From Planctomycetota bacterium (lineage in GTDB: Bacteria; Planctomycetota; Planctomycetia; JALXBF01), in the NCBI GenBank assembly GCA_026991575.1, contig JALXBF010000162.1, positions 1-39,564 of the forward strand: a stretch of DNA of 39,564 nucleotides. Direction: 5' to 3'. The translations under genes and the position numbers were made by a program. Of the stretch, positions 8,550 to 17,665 are shown one piece after another (the first letter of the stretch is position 1; every line of letters begins with the position of its first letter). The notes beneath the pieces were generated by a model, which searched no databases, had not been told where the DNA came from, and saw only the letters and a list, made by a program, of their open reading frames with translations.

Positions 8550-8720
8550 CCTGCTGCGGACTCTCGTTGCATTCTCCGGGCACCGCTCCTACTAGTCGTG
8601 CAATCGGCGCAATGGTTCACGCTGCACCAGCTACTTTCTCCCGTCCAGCCGCCGCGAACTGGCTCCCGATCCGTTTCGTCCTTAGATGTGTACGATGGCT
8701 CGGTCCTTCCTCGGAGAAGC

Positions 8721-10292
8721 ATGCTGATGAAGGTGCGTGGCTTATGCGGCCTTGGCTTGCTGCTTGCTGTTCTGGCAGGCTGTTCGGTCAGCGTTGACGA
8801 TGCCGTTCCCACGCAGGGCACGGCCGACAGGGCGCCGGCGGAGTCCGGTTCGCGCAGCGGGGTCAACCCTGAATCGCTGCTGGAGAGCGCCATGGAGGTG
8901 CTGCGCTCCACGCGGCCCGGCCCGGACACCTACCATCTAGCCGCGGACCGGTTGAACCACTACTTTCGCACGCGACCGGCGGCCGAGCGGGCCCAGTTCG
9001 CGTTGCCGGAGGTTGTCGAACGGGACCTGAACGCACGGCTGGTGCCGGAGCTCATGGATCGGGTCCGGAGGGCGGAATTCGATGCCGAGGATGCGATCTA
9101 CGTGGCCGGTCTGGTGATGCTGAAGGCCGTTGCGGATCGTGTGGCGGCTGACGAGCACGATGCACTAACCATCGCCACTCGCTTGTTCGACTGGGTCATC
9201 CGCAGCTTGCCCCAATCCCTGCTGGATGCCCGCCGAGAGGTTCCGATTCCTCTGTTGCATGCGCTGGTCGGTGGTCACGCGCGCGGGGGCGAACGAGCGT
9301 GGGCGTTCATCGAACTCCTGCACCAGCAGTACATCGATGCGTGCGTGTTGGCCGTGGAGGTCAAGGGGCAGGAAGGGCAGAGCCGGTGGGTGCCGTGGTG
9401 CGTCGGGGTGGTTGTCGACGAGTCGCTGTACCTGTTCGATCCATGGCGGCTGACTGTGCTGGCCGACCGCGATGGCAGACCGCTGACGCTGGAAGCGGTC
9501 CGCAAAGACCCTGCGGTGCTGGAGCGGCTGTCGGAGGCGATGGGCGGAAACTATCCGGCAACCACTGGCAACATCCAGCGAGTGCTGGCCTGGGTCGGAG
9601 GGCGACCTGAATGCTGGGCACCACGCATGAGACACCTGGAATCGCGGCTAGCGGGCCAGTACCAGGTGGTCCTCACAATGGATCTGCCCAAACTCGTCAG
9701 CAAGATCCGTGCGGCAGGAGGAGAGGCGATCGGCCAGATTGAGCTTTGGCCGCTGCCGAACGACGCTGTGGTCGCAGCACGCACTCGCGAAGGTCAACGA
9801 CTGATCGCACGGCTGCTCGGCCCGCTGGCACTGCCGGCCGTGCAGGAGGCCAGGCTTCTGCACTTGTACGGTGAGCTGGCTCGGGCCCGCGACCTCTACC
9901 TGGAGCTTCGCGAGCCGAAGGTTCGGTTGCCGGAGCTGCCGCCGGAGGCCGAGGCTTTGAGGCAGACAGTGCGCGAGTATGCGACATTCTTTATGGGACA
10001 GCTTAAAGCGGACGAAGGTGACTGGAAGGTCGCGCACAGTTGGTTCACGCGATCGTACCTGAAAAAGTACGGCGATGGCGGCATCTGGTCTGGGGCTGCG
10101 TACCTGGCAGCCGGCCTGTGTCTGGAGCACCTGGACCGACTGGACGAAGCCGTTCAGTGGTACGAGCAGCCGCAGGTGCGCAAGCTCGTGCCAGAGCTCG
10201 CCGCGCGCGCGGCGATATTGAAGGCCCGCCAGGAGTCGGCGCGACAGCCGTCAGATGACGAGACGAAGGCGAACAGACCCTCAAGCGATTGA
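8721..10292 (+). CDS. Lipoprotein with transglutaminase-like core and TPR-like C-terminus
   Basis: A 523-residue protein starting at ATG 8721 (a second ATG at 8727 is equally possible; GGAGA lies just upstream). It begins with a lipoprotein signal, GLGLLLAVLAGC, with the lipidated cysteine at about residue 21. Residues ~150-245 resemble a transglutaminase-like papain fold: PIPLLHALVGGHARGGERAWAFIELL, then VPWCVGVVVDESLYLFDPW. The normal catalytic Cys at the start of the long helix is not seen, and the His position is occupied in WCVGVVV by a non-His residue. It may therefore be a non-catalytic relative. Residues ~400-500 contain helical repeats of TPR character (GDWKVAHSWFTRSYL, AAGLCLEHLDRLDEAVQWYEQ). 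It is probably a periplasm-facing, membrane-anchored scaffold. The fold is inferred from pattern only. Confidence 0.75.
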   Translation: MLMKVRGLCGLGLLLAVLAGCSVSVDDAVPTQGTADRAPAESGSRSGVNPESLLESAMEVLRSTRPGPDTYHLAADRLNHYFRTRPAAERAQFALPEVVERDLNARLVPELMDRVRRAEFDAEDAIYVAGLVMLKAVADRVAADEHDALTIATRLFDWVIRSLPQSLLDARREVPIPLLHALVGGHARGGERAWAFIELLHQQYIDACVLAVEVKGQEGQSRWVPWCVGVVVDESLYLFDPWRLTVLADRDGRPLTLEAVRKDPAVLERLSEAMGGNYPATTGNIQRVLAWVGGRPECWAPRMRHLESRLAGQYQVVLTMDLPKLVSKIRAAGGEAIGQIELWPLPNDAVVAARTREGQRLIARLLGPLALPAVQEARLLHLYGELARARDLYLELREPKVRLPELPPEAEALRQTVREYATFFMGQLKADEGDWKVAHSWFTRSYLKKYGDGGIWSGAAYLAAGLCLEHLDRLDEAVQWYEQPQVRKLVPELAARAAILKARQESARQPSDDETKANRPSSD

Positions 10293-10371
10293 GTCGCGGG
10301 GCTGGCCGTCTGAGGGGGAACCGGCGACCCGACTCGGATGGCTCGTCTCGAACTCCGCTCCAGGCGCGCGT

Positions 10372-11247
10372 TCAGCAACGTGTCATCGGTGCAACCTCAC
10401 CTGCCGCTCGGCCACGCTCGTCTACCGCGGCGCGAACGCGTAAGAGCTCGCGCACGAGTCCGGGCAATTCCGCCAGCGGTACCATGTTCGGGCCGTCGCT
10501 AAGGGCGCGGTCCGGGTCCGGGTGAGTTTCCAGGAAGATGGCGTCGCAGCCGACCGCGACAGCAGCTCGGGCCAGTGGGCGTACGAAGCGGCGTTCACCG
10601 CCGGACCGATCACCGCTGGCACCCGGCAACTGCACGCTGTGCGTCGCGTCGAAGACGACAGGGGTGCCCAGTTCGGCCATCCAGATCAGCGCACGGAAGT
10701 CGTTGACCAACCGTCCATAGCCGAAGAACGTGCCCCGTTCGGTAACCAGGATCCGGTTGTTGCCAGTTTCCAGGGCCTTGTTCACGGCGTTGGCCATTTC
10801 CCAGGGTGCCATGAACTGGCCCTTTTTCAGGTTCAGCGGCTTGCCCGTCTCGGCTGCAGCAACAATCAGGTCGGTCTGCCGCACCAGGAAGGCGGGAATC
10901 TGCAGTAAGTCAACGGCCGCGGCGGCTGGGGCGGCTTGCTCGGGGAGGTGAATGTCGGTTGTGACCGGTAGTCCGGTGCGTTCGCGTGCACGGGCCAGCA
11001 GCTCAAGGCCTCGCTCCAGGCCCGGGCCGCGGTAGGACCGGATCGACGAGCGGTTTGCCTTGTCGAAGGAAGCTTTGAGCACCGCGGGTACGCCGAGCGA
11101 GTCCCGGATGGCCAGCAGCACGTCGGCCACCCGGGCCAGGAGTTCCTCTGATTCGATCACGCACGGACCGGCAATCAAGGCCAGCGGACGGCCGTGCCCA
11201 ATCGCGACTCCTTCGCCAATGCTCACAGGGTTGGCCGGTGTACTCAT
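10372..11247 (-). CDS. kdsA: 3-deoxy-8-phosphooctulonate (KDO-8-P) synthase
   Basis: A 291-residue cytoplasmic enzyme that condenses phosphoenolpyruvate with arabinose 5-phosphate to KDO-8-phosphate, a precursor of the lipopolysaccharide core. The N-terminal motif IAGPCVIES places Cys29 where metal-dependent (Aquifex-type) enzymes have their metal-ligand cysteine; metal-independent E. coli-type enzymes have Asn there. The other expected ligands are visible: H203 in DATHSVQ, E240 in FLETHPDP and D251 in [18 protein letters not shown] and [11 protein letters not shown] are further family motifs. The ATG at 11247 is preferred over an upstream TTG at 11295. It shares its 273-base upstream region with the divergent porin gene. 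No other KDO gene lies in the window. It is an intact, normal-length enzyme with ~15 extra C-terminal residues. Confidence 0.96.
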   Translation of the reverse strand: MSTPANPVSIGEGVAIGHGRPLALIAGPCVIESEELLARVADVLLAIRDSLGVPAVLKASFDKANRSSIRSYRGPGLERGLELLARARERTGLPVTTDIHLPEQAAPAAAAVDLLQIPAFLVRQTDLIVAAAETGKPLNLKKGQFMAPWEMANAVNKALETGNNRILVTERGTFFGYGRLVNDFRALIWMAELGTPVVFDATHSVQLPGASGDRSGGERRFVRPLARAAVAVGCDAIFLETHPDPDRALSDGPNMVPLAELPGLVRELLRVRAAVDERGRAAGEVAPMTRC

Positions 11248-11520
11248 ACGTGGACGCTCACTGGGCCGATCGAGCTGATTCTCCGCGCTCGCCAAGGCTG
11301 TTCAGGGTCCTCTCTTCGTCCTAGCGGTTCTTGTGGTTCGGGGGAAGGGCAGTTTGTGGCGTGCTCGCTGGATGCGTTCTGGCTTCGAGTGAACGCGGTG
11401 TTCCGATTTTGCCGATAGTGCGGATAAGAGAGGATCGTTCGGCTGTAGGGATTGTGGGGCACACCCGGAGACAGTGCCGGAGCATGTCTTAAGGAGACCC
11501 GTGCGACAGGAGGTCTATTG

Positions 11521-13032
11521 ATGCGAGTGGTACGCATAGCCGTGGGAGCGTTGGCTGTCGCCTGCTTCTCAGCGTCGCCACTGCCGGCACAGCAGTCAGG
11601 GCAGCCGGCAAAGGTCGACGAGGCCGTAAGTGCAAGCCCCGACGTGCAAGCCCTGATCGAGCGACTGGAGAAGGCTGAGGCCGAGATTGCTCGACTCAAG
11701 CAGCAGCTGAAAGAAAAGGAGACGGCTGGCTCGGAGGCCGGTCCAGCCACCTTGTACGGCCCGTCTGCCGTGCAGCAGGCAAGCATGCCGACGATGGCCG
11801 GGGTACAAGAGCGGTTGCGGATTCTGGAGGAGAAGTGGCGGGCGTTTGAGGCGAGCCATACGGCGGCAGGCTCTTCGTCGTCATCGTCGCGGCCGAGCGT
11901 GAAGGTAGGTGGCCGCATCATGATCGACGCGGCGCTCTTTCATCAGGACTCCGTGAACCGACTCACGGTCGGAGACATCGAGGACGGTGCTGATTTCCGC
12001 CGCGTGCGTATGAAGGTTGAGGGGGACCTGCTCGAGACGACCAGCTACCGCGTCGAGATGGATTTTGCCGGCAGCGGTCGGCCCTCGTTCACCGACGTCT
12101 GGATCGGCTGGCGCGACGTCCCGTTGCTCGGGCATGTCAAGGTTGGTCATTTCAAGGAACCGTTCAGCTTGGAGGAGTTGACCAGCAGCCGGTTCATCAC
12201 GTTCATGGAGCGGTCGCTGCCGAACGCGTTTGCCCCGGCGCGTAACATCGGCATCATGGCGTACGACTACACGCCTGACCTGTGCTGGACGTACGCGATC
12301 GGCTGGTTCCGCACCGCCAGTGATGCGTGGGGGGACGATGTTGGTGACGATGGTGAGCAGTCGGTGACCGCTCGCGTCACTTACAACCCGGTTTACGGCG
12401 ACGATGGCCGGTACGTGGTCCACGTCGGTGCTGCATACAGCTACCGCAATGCGGACGAGGGCGCGTTCCGCTGGCGTCAGCGGCCCGAAGTTCGGATGGC
12501 TGCGGCGGGCGAAGGTGCCGTGCCACGATTCGTAGACACCGGCGTGATCCCATCGATCGAGGCACACCTGATCGGGCTTGAGGCGGCCATCGTCTATGGG
12601 CCGTTTTCGGTTCAGAGCGAGTTGATGTATGTGCCGACCAATCAGATCGGCACCGGCGCCGATCCGGTATTCACCGGCATGTACGTGTACGCGAGTTACT
12701 TCCTCACGGGCGAGAGTCGCACGTACGATCGCAAGCATGGTTACTTCGGCCGCGTGCGCCCGAATCAGGACTTCCTGGTGGTGACCCGTGATGGCTGCAC
12801 GGCTTGGGAAGGGCTCGGCGCATGGGAAGTGGCTCTGCGATGGAGCTACCTCGATCTGAACGATGAGGCGATCCTAGGTGGCCGGCTTCACGATGTGACC
12901 TTCGGCGTGAACTGGTACCTGAACGCTTACACCCGGATCATGTTCAACTACATCCACGCGTTCCTGGACGATCCGGTCTTTGACGACAGCGACGCGGATA
13001 TCTTCGCGATGCGTGCTCAGATTGACTTCTAG
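11521..13032 (+). CDS. Phosphate-selective porin O/P family outer-membrane porin
   Basis: A 503-residue protein of the OprO/OprP type. ATG 11521 is preceded by a strong AGGAGGT 6-7 bases upstream. A signal peptide (residues 1 to ~22, ending LPAQQ) is followed by a coiled-coil segment at about 43-70 (LIERLEKAEAEIARLKQQLK), which in planctomycete porins may reach towards the cell wall. The beta-barrel starts near residue 125 with VKVGGRIMIDAALF and contains typical strands such as DFRRVRMKVEGDLLETTSYRVEMDF and VKVGHFKEPFSLEEL. It ends in an aromatic residue (AMRAQIDF), as outer-membrane barrels do. Anion or phosphate uptake is the family role; the actual solute here is unknown, and no phosphate-transport genes are next to it. 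A strong terminator follows. Confidence 0.92.
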   Translation: MRVVRIAVGALAVACFSASPLPAQQSGQPAKVDEAVSASPDVQALIERLEKAEAEIARLKQQLKEKETAGSEAGPATLYGPSAVQQASMPTMAGVQERLRILEEKWRAFEASHTAAGSSSSSSRPSVKVGGRIMIDAALFHQDSVNRLTVGDIEDGADFRRVRMKVEGDLLETTSYRVEMDFAGSGRPSFTDVWIGWRDVPLLGHVKVGHFKEPFSLEELTSSRFITFMERSLPNAFAPARNIGIMAYDYTPDLCWTYAIGWFRTASDAWGDDVGDDGEQSVTARVTYNPVYGDDGRYVVHVGAAYSYRNADEGAFRWRQRPEVRMAAAGEGAVPRFVDTGVIPSIEAHLIGLEAAIVYGPFSVQSELMYVPTNQIGTGADPVFTGMYVYASYFLTGESRTYDRKHGYFGRVRPNQDFLVVTRDGCTAWEGLGAWEVALRWSYLDLNDEAILGGRLHDVTFGVNWYLNAYTRIMFNYIHAFLDDPVFDDSDADIFAMRAQIDF

Positions 13033-13060
13033 CTCTGCCCTACAGCCCGACGCCCTGATG

Positions 13061-13094
13061 ACGCCCCGGTCAGCCCCACCGGGGCGTCTTCTCA
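13061..13094 (+). terminator. Rho-independent terminator after the porin gene
   Basis: A perfect 10-bp stem, ACGCCCCGGT (13061-13070) with ACCGGGGCGT (13078-13087), a 7-base loop and a short pyrimidine tail CTTCTC. It lies 28 bases after the porin stop codon. Confidence 0.75.
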
Positions 13095-13298
13095 CAGGCG
13101 CTGCGGCGCCGGCACACGCGTGCCGCGTCCGCGGGACCCTACGGCGCCATTGCCGAGAACCGCGCCACCGGGACGCGCGCAGGCGGTGGAACAACCCTCA
13201 TCCGTAATTCGGCCTTGCAGGCCGCAGGGCAGGCTGGCAACATGACGCGCAACAGCAGTCACGTCCCGGCGACGATTGATCGCGGAGAAGCACGCTCA

Positions 13299-13874
13299 AT
13301 GCACCCGGGTAAACGATCCCTGCTGCTTACCCTGGCCTGCTGCCTTGCAGCCGGTTGCGTGTCGGCCCCACCGGTTGCGGTGCCGAACCCGATCACCGTA
13401 CGCGCTCGGTCCTTCGAGCAGGTCTGGAACACGACGGTCCAGGTGCTGGACGAGTACTTCGACATTGCCAAGGAAGACCGCGTGACCGGCCGCATCGAGA
13501 CCAAGCCTCAAGTGGCGGCGACCCTGCTGGAGCCATGGCGGCGTGACAGCCTGGACTGGCACGATCGGCTGGAGGCGACGCTCCAGAGCGAGCGGCGCCG
13601 GGCGATCGCCACCGTGCGTGAAGTGGCACCGGGACAGTACGCTGTGACGATCGAAGTGTACAAGGAGCTCGAGGACCTGCCCGTGCCGGTCCGAAGTCCA
13701 ACGGGCCATGCACTCTTTCGCAGTGAGCCGACGCTGCACCGCGAGTATGCCGTGGTGACGGGAGAGCCCGTTTCGTCCAACTGGGTCAACCTCGGTCGCG
13801 ATTGGAAGCTCGAAGCCCAGATCCTCGCCGACCTCAGTATGCGCCTGGGCCACACGCCGCCCCCCTCTCCGTAG
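13299..13874 (+). CDS. Small lipoprotein, function unknown
   Basis: A 191-residue protein with a clear lipoprotein signal, LLLTLACCLAAGC, lipidation at about Cys20. The ATG at 13299 is chosen because it sits directly before the signal and has GGAGA about 10 bases upstream; the frame is open further upstream but without signal character. The mature part begins with VPNPITVRARSFEQVWNTTVQVLDEYFDIAKEDRVTGRIETKPQ, written here in pieces: a Pro-rich linker, then an alpha/beta domain that looks like the outer-membrane-associated lipoproteins common in planctomycetes. No catalytic residues stand out. It is followed 176 bases later by the SMP-30 gene on the same strand. I do not recognise a specific function. 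Confidence 0.75.
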   Translation: MHPGKRSLLLTLACCLAAGCVSAPPVAVPNPITVRARSFEQVWNTTVQVLDEYFDIAKEDRVTGRIETKPQVAATLLEPWRRDSLDWHDRLEATLQSERRRAIATVREVAPGQYAVTIEVYKELEDLPVPVRSPTGHALFRSEPTLHREYAVVTGEPVSSNWVNLGRDWKLEAQILADLSMRLGHTPPPSP

Positions 13875-14050
13875 TCGTCCTCTGGCGGTCACACATCCGG
13901 GCTGCGCGAAGACTCGGTCCATCGTGCGCCAGAAGGCCCCCCGCCATCCAGCCCGCGCGCACGTCACCCAGCTGTGTGCCGGACCACCATGCCGTCGCCC
14001 GTGTTAAACTAGGGAAGTTGGGGGTAATGCAGCGTGACGGAGGCAACGCA

Positions 14051-15103
14051 ATGAGGCAGCTGACCCGTAGAGGCTTCCTGACAGCGGTGGCAGCGGCCGG
14101 CGGCGCAACGGCGCTTGCCCAACAGGTCGGCAGGCGGTACGGTCCCGGCGCCGAACCAGTCCGGTACCCGGATCCGGATATCGTCGTGCTGGACAAGCGG
14201 TTCGCTCGGTACAAGATCGGCAACACGCCGATCCGACGGCTCCATACGGGCATGCTCTGGGCGGAAGGGCCGGCGTGGAACGGGGTGGGTCGGTACCTGG
14301 TGTGGAGCGACATCCCTAACGACCGACAGTTGCGATGGCTTGAAGAGGACGGCCACGTTAGCGTGTTCCGGCAGCCGGCGGGCAATTCCAACGGGAACAC
14401 GTTTGACCTGCAGGGGCGACAGATCTCCTGTGAACACCTCAACCGCCGTGTCGTTCGCTACGAGTACGACGGGACGGTTACCGTGCTGGCCGACTCCTGG
14501 CAGGGCAAGCCGCTGAATGCCCCCAACGACGTCGTTGTCCACCCGGATGGGTCGATCTGGTTCACGGACCCGGGCTACGGCAGTTTGGGCGACTACGAAG
14601 GGAAACGCCGGCCGCTAGAACTGAAGGAGGCCGTCTACCGAATCGATCCGCGCCAGGGCAAGATGGAGCTGGTAACCGATGAGATCTACAAGCCGAACGG
14701 CCTGTGCTTTTCGCCCGACTACAAGAAGCTCTACGTTGCGGACACCGGCGCGTCGCACTATCCGGAGGCCGAGAAGATCATTAAGGTCTGGGACGTAGTG
14801 GACGGCAGGTTGCGCAACGGTCGCGTCTTCACGTCGATGGAGTACGAAGGCAAGGCGGGCCTGGCGGATGGCATCCGCTGTGACATCGACGGGAATCTCT
14901 GGGCCTCGGCCGGTTGGGTCGGTCCGGGCTACGACGGCGTGCACGTGTTCGCGCCAAACGGCGACCGGATCGGCATGATCCTGTTACCGGAAATCTGCTC
15001 GAACGTCTGTTTTGGCGGTCGCAAGCGCAACCGTCTGTTCATGACGGCGAGCCAGTCGCTGTATGCCGTGTACGTTGAGACCAAAGGGGCTCATTTCTGC
15101 TGA
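14051..15103 (+). CDS. SMP-30/gluconolactonase-like six-bladed propeller, Tat substrate
   Basis: A 350-residue protein of the SMP-30/gluconolactonase/LRE-like family. ATG 14051 has GGAGGC 7 bases upstream and begins with a Tat signal, MRQLTRRGFLTAVAAAGG. Family motifs for metal ligands are present: LWAEGPAWNG (Glu), GKPLNAPNDVVVHPDGSIWFTDPGYG (Asn and Asp) and LADGIRCDIDGNLW (Asp). Members hydrolyse sugar lactones or related esters using one divalent metal. Here the enzyme should act in the periplasm. Its last 13 bases overlap the convergent gene at 15091-16575. The exact substrate cannot be told from sequence. Confidence 0.9.
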   Translation: MRQLTRRGFLTAVAAAGGATALAQQVGRRYGPGAEPVRYPDPDIVVLDKRFARYKIGNTPIRRLHTGMLWAEGPAWNGVGRYLVWSDIPNDRQLRWLEEDGHVSVFRQPAGNSNGNTFDLQGRQISCEHLNRRVVRYEYDGTVTVLADSWQGKPLNAPNDVVVHPDGSIWFTDPGYGSLGDYEGKRRPLELKEAVYRIDPRQGKMELVTDEIYKPNGLCFSPDYKKLYVADTGASHYPEAEKIIKVWDVVDGRLRNGRVFTSMEYEGKAGLADGIRCDIDGNLWASAGWVGPGYDGVHVFAPNGDRIGMILLPEICSNVCFGGRKRNRLFMTASQSLYAVYVETKGAHFC

Positions 15104-16575
15104 GCGTCCCGTGTGGGCCGAGGCGGCAGTGGCCAGAGCTGATTGCCTTCGCCGTCGAGCAAAACGGTGGCCTTGCCGCAGACTGCTCGCCGGGCGAGGT
15201 GTTCCAGGTAAAACAGCGTAGGCTCGACAATGTGCTGGTTGTTCAACAGCGGCTCGGTGTATCGAATCGCACCGTAGCGTGCCCGGTTGATGTGGTGCTG
15301 CTGACCGACGTGGTTGTTCCAGTCGACGCCTTCGGTCAGGAAGCCGTAGGGGCCGTAGTGGTGTAAGGCACAAGCACGGAGGATGGTCAGGCCGTCGAGC
15401 TCGTAGGTGAACGCCTCTCGTGGACGCCCTCGCCGGCTGAGATCATGGGCTGCTTCGAAGTACGCCAGAGCCGCCTCGGCGTTCTCCCATAGGTAGGCTG
15501 TGTCCCAGCTCCGCTCCATAAACAGCAGCCCGCGCGTCTGGACGCCGTTGCGGTTCTCGCACATCTTGAACCCGTCCAGCGGACGCAGGCAGTACTCGTA
15601 GGCGTAACGCCGCAGCTCTCCACCCCCCAGAAGCTCAGCAGCACGCAGGATCGTACGGAATGCCACCGCGTAAGCGACGTTCTCGTGCGCGTCGTACGTG
15701 TCATGGTTGATGCTGCCGAAGAAGCCGCCGTTGGCAACGAAGGTCTTAAGCTTGGTTTCGATCAAGCCGCGGTAGTCGGCCAGACCACGACGGGTAAGCT
15801 CAACGTTCAGTAGCACGATGAACAGCCCGTCGGCTGACGTTTGCCAGAACGGGTCCGGGCCGCCAGTGGGCGACTGCCTGTAGACTGCGCCGTCCGGCGT
15901 ACAACGCCGCGGATACCAGCCGTTCGGCGTGCTCTGCAGCTTTTCGTTAAGCCAGCGACCACAGCGCACGGCGGCCTCAATCAACCGCTGGCGCCTCGGG
16001 CTGGCCTGCGGCAGGTCATCGGCAAATTGCAGCATTTGCACGGCAACCCGGGCCATGGATCCGGGACAGAACCAGTCGGAGTTGTGCTTGTAGTTCAGGC
16101 AGAACTGACCCGTGCGCAGGTCATGGTAGGGGAGGATCAGGCCGTTGGGCTTGATGAAACCGTGGTTGAGAACGTGGTCAAGCAAACGGAGTGCTTTTTG
16201 TTCCCAGTCCTGCCGCCCAACCCAGCGGCCCAACCGGTAGATCTCCCACGCGCCGCCTACGGCGTTGGCCGCCCAGCCAGGCCCCTCGAGCGTACCGAAA
16301 TCATGCCAGTCCATTGGGCGGCCCGTGGGGTCGACGAAGCTGGAGTTGGCGCGCAGACCGCCGCATGAGCACGGCACCAGGCAACGCTCCACCGTGAAGC
16401 GCACCGAATCGATAGCCGAGTGTACGATGGTGTAGGGTGCGGCTTCACGGTAGAAAGCGTCTGGCAATCCCGGTGGCGGCTCCGGCGGAGCAGAGCTCCG
16501 GTCCGACGCAACTAGCGCGGGCGCAAGCAGTGCAAGGACGACAAACGGCAGGGCCATCCGGGATCGTCGAGCCAT
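15091..16575 (-). CDS. Secreted alpha/alpha-toroid protein, possible glycosidase or epimerase type
   Basis: A 494-residue protein with a signal peptide at residues 1 to ~24 (MALPFVVLALLAPALVAS core). The mature part is helical with repeated aromatic-rich motifs such as RPMDWHDFGTLEGPGWAANAVGG, NHGFIKPNGLILPYHD, PFWQTSADGLFIVLL and MERSWDTAYLWENAEAALAYFE. These are typical of (alpha/alpha)6-barrel proteins that include glycoside hydrolases, unsaturated-glucuronyl hydrolases and sugar epimerases. I could not place it in a named family and no catalytic acids can be assigned with confidence. A Cys-rich patch (RCLVPCSCGGL) lies at about residues 64-74. Its 3' end overlaps the SMP-30-like gene by 13 bases. 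Confidence 0.75.
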   Translation of the reverse strand: MARRSRMALPFVVLALLAPALVASDRSSAPPEPPPGLPDAFYREAAPYTIVHSAIDSVRFTVERCLVPCSCGGLRANSSFVDPTGRPMDWHDFGTLEGPGWAANAVGGAWEIYRLGRWVGRQDWEQKALRLLDHVLNHGFIKPNGLILPYHDLRTGQFCLNYKHNSDWFCPGSMARVAVQMLQFADDLPQASPRRQRLIEAAVRCGRWLNEKLQSTPNGWYPRRCTPDGAVYRQSPTGGPDPFWQTSADGLFIVLLNVELTRRGLADYRGLIETKLKTFVANGGFFGSINHDTYDAHENVAYAVAFRTILRAAELLGGGELRRYAYEYCLRPLDGFKMCENRNGVQTRGLLFMERSWDTAYLWENAEAALAYFEAAHDLSRRGRPREAFTYELDGLTILRACALHHYGPYGFLTEGVDWNNHVGQQHHINRARYGAIRYTEPLLNNQHIVEPTLFYLEHLARRAVCGKATVLLDGEGNQLWPLPPRPTRDAQQK

Positions 16576-16660
16576 GGCCTGGTCCTAAGCATCAAGCGAG
16601 CTGGTTCGCGCGGCCGATATCAGTAACGGATTCTCTTCCTGGCGTGAGGGCCGTATTCCG

Positions 16661-16687
16661 TTGGCACGTCACGGTCGTCCCTATCTT
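16661..16687 (+). promoter_or_regulatory. Possible promoter of the histidine kinase gene
   Basis: TTGGCA at 16661-16666 and TATCTT at 16682-16687 are 15 bases apart (16 if ATCTTA is used). The spacing is short of the ideal 17, and the start site would fall just before the ribosome binding site. Confidence 0.25.
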
Positions 16688-16704
16688 ACCAGCCTGGAGG
16701 AAGC

Positions 16705-17466
16705 ATGGACGCAGCAACGCAGACGGTCGTGGAGGAAGGCGGTAACGCAGCTCTCTTGCAGCTCCAGCGGTTGGCCTCACTTGGCCTACTCAGCAGCTCA
16801 CTGGCACACGAGTTCAACAATTTCTTTACCACGATCATCAACACAGCTCAGTTGTTGGCGGCCGACGAGCCGGACGAGCGTCGACGCCGCTCACTGGAGC
16901 GAATCCTCCGATCAGCGAGGCGAGCGGCGGAGTTGTCCAAGGCGATTCTCGGCTACGCCCGCGGCGACGGCCATGATGCGGAACACAGCTGCGATGCGGC
17001 TGCGGTGCTCGATGACGTGATGCTGCTGGTTCGCAAGGAGCTGCAGAAACACGGCGTTCGCGCCGAAGTGGACGTCGCGCCGTGCCCGCCGGTGTCAGCC
17101 AGCGCGGCCGCTCTCCAGCAGATCCTGCTCAACCTCGTCCTGAACGCGTGCCAGGCGATGCCCGACGGCGGGACGGTGCGCGTTGCGGTGCGACCGCTGC
17201 GCGGCCGGCGTACCGTCGAGCTGGTGGTGGAGGACACTGGGGTCGGGATCCCGAAGGAGAAGCTGCGCCGCGTGTTCGATCCGTTCTTCTCGACCAAGAC
17301 CGGCTCGACGAGCGGCCGATCTGGCACCGGGCTGGGGCTGGCCGTTTGCCGCGAACTGGTGCTGGCGGCAGGGGGGCGGATCCGGGTGGAGAGCAAGCTC
17401 GGCGTGGGCACGCGGTTCATCATCCGCTTACCCGCGCTGCCGAACGGCGAGCGCCGCGTGGCATGA
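16705..17466 (+). CDS. Compact soluble histidine kinase, NtrB-like core without sensor domain
   Basis: A 253-residue protein. ATG 16705 follows GGAGG 4-5 bases upstream. The HisKA dimerisation helix carries SSLAHEFNNFFTTI with the phospho-accepting His at residue 35. The ATP-binding domain has the N box (ILLNLVLNACQAM, N147), the G1 box (VVEDTGVGIP, D177), the F box (FDPFFSTK, 191-198) and the G2 box (GTGLGL, 207-212). All key residues are present, so it should be an active kinase. Only ~25 residues precede the HisKA helix, so there is no PAS, GAF or TM input domain. No response regulator is encoded in the window. It is probably cytoplasmic and gets its signal through a partner protein. Confidence 0.93.
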   Translation: MDAATQTVVEEGGNAALLQLQRLASLGLLSSSLAHEFNNFFTTIINTAQLLAADEPDERRRRSLERILRSARRAAELSKAILGYARGDGHDAEHSCDAAAVLDDVMLLVRKELQKHGVRAEVDVAPCPPVSASAAALQQILLNLVLNACQAMPDGGTVRVAVRPLRGRRTVELVVEDTGVGIPKEKLRRVFDPFFSTKTGSTSGRSGTGLGLAVCRELVLAAGGRIRVESKLGVGTRFIIRLPALPNGERRVA

Positions 17467-17665
17467 TTACCCCCTCGCACACGGACGCGACACACGCGTG
17501 ATCGCCTCGATCAGGCGACCGGCCGCTTGGCACGGTCGACCGCACGATCCCGCGGCAGGCGATCGCGAGATAGTCCCAGCCGCGCTGATGGTGGCGATCC
17601 CGTGTCGAGCCGCCGGGGGGAGCGATCGGCAGTAGCGCTTAGTCGCGTCCCAGAGCCCTGGCTGG

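Noticed and set aside
8190-8600. RNase P RNA or tmRNA on the minus strand upstream of the terminator
   Set aside because: A GAGGAAAG string occurs near 8300, but the following bases and the 3' CGGCUUA-type signature do not fit RNase P RNA, and no tag reading frame or tRNA-like ends fit tmRNA.
11881-12738. Long minus-strand frame opposite the porin
   Set aside because: The plus strand has a signal peptide, a strong ribosome binding site and porin strands; the antisense frame is a shadow.
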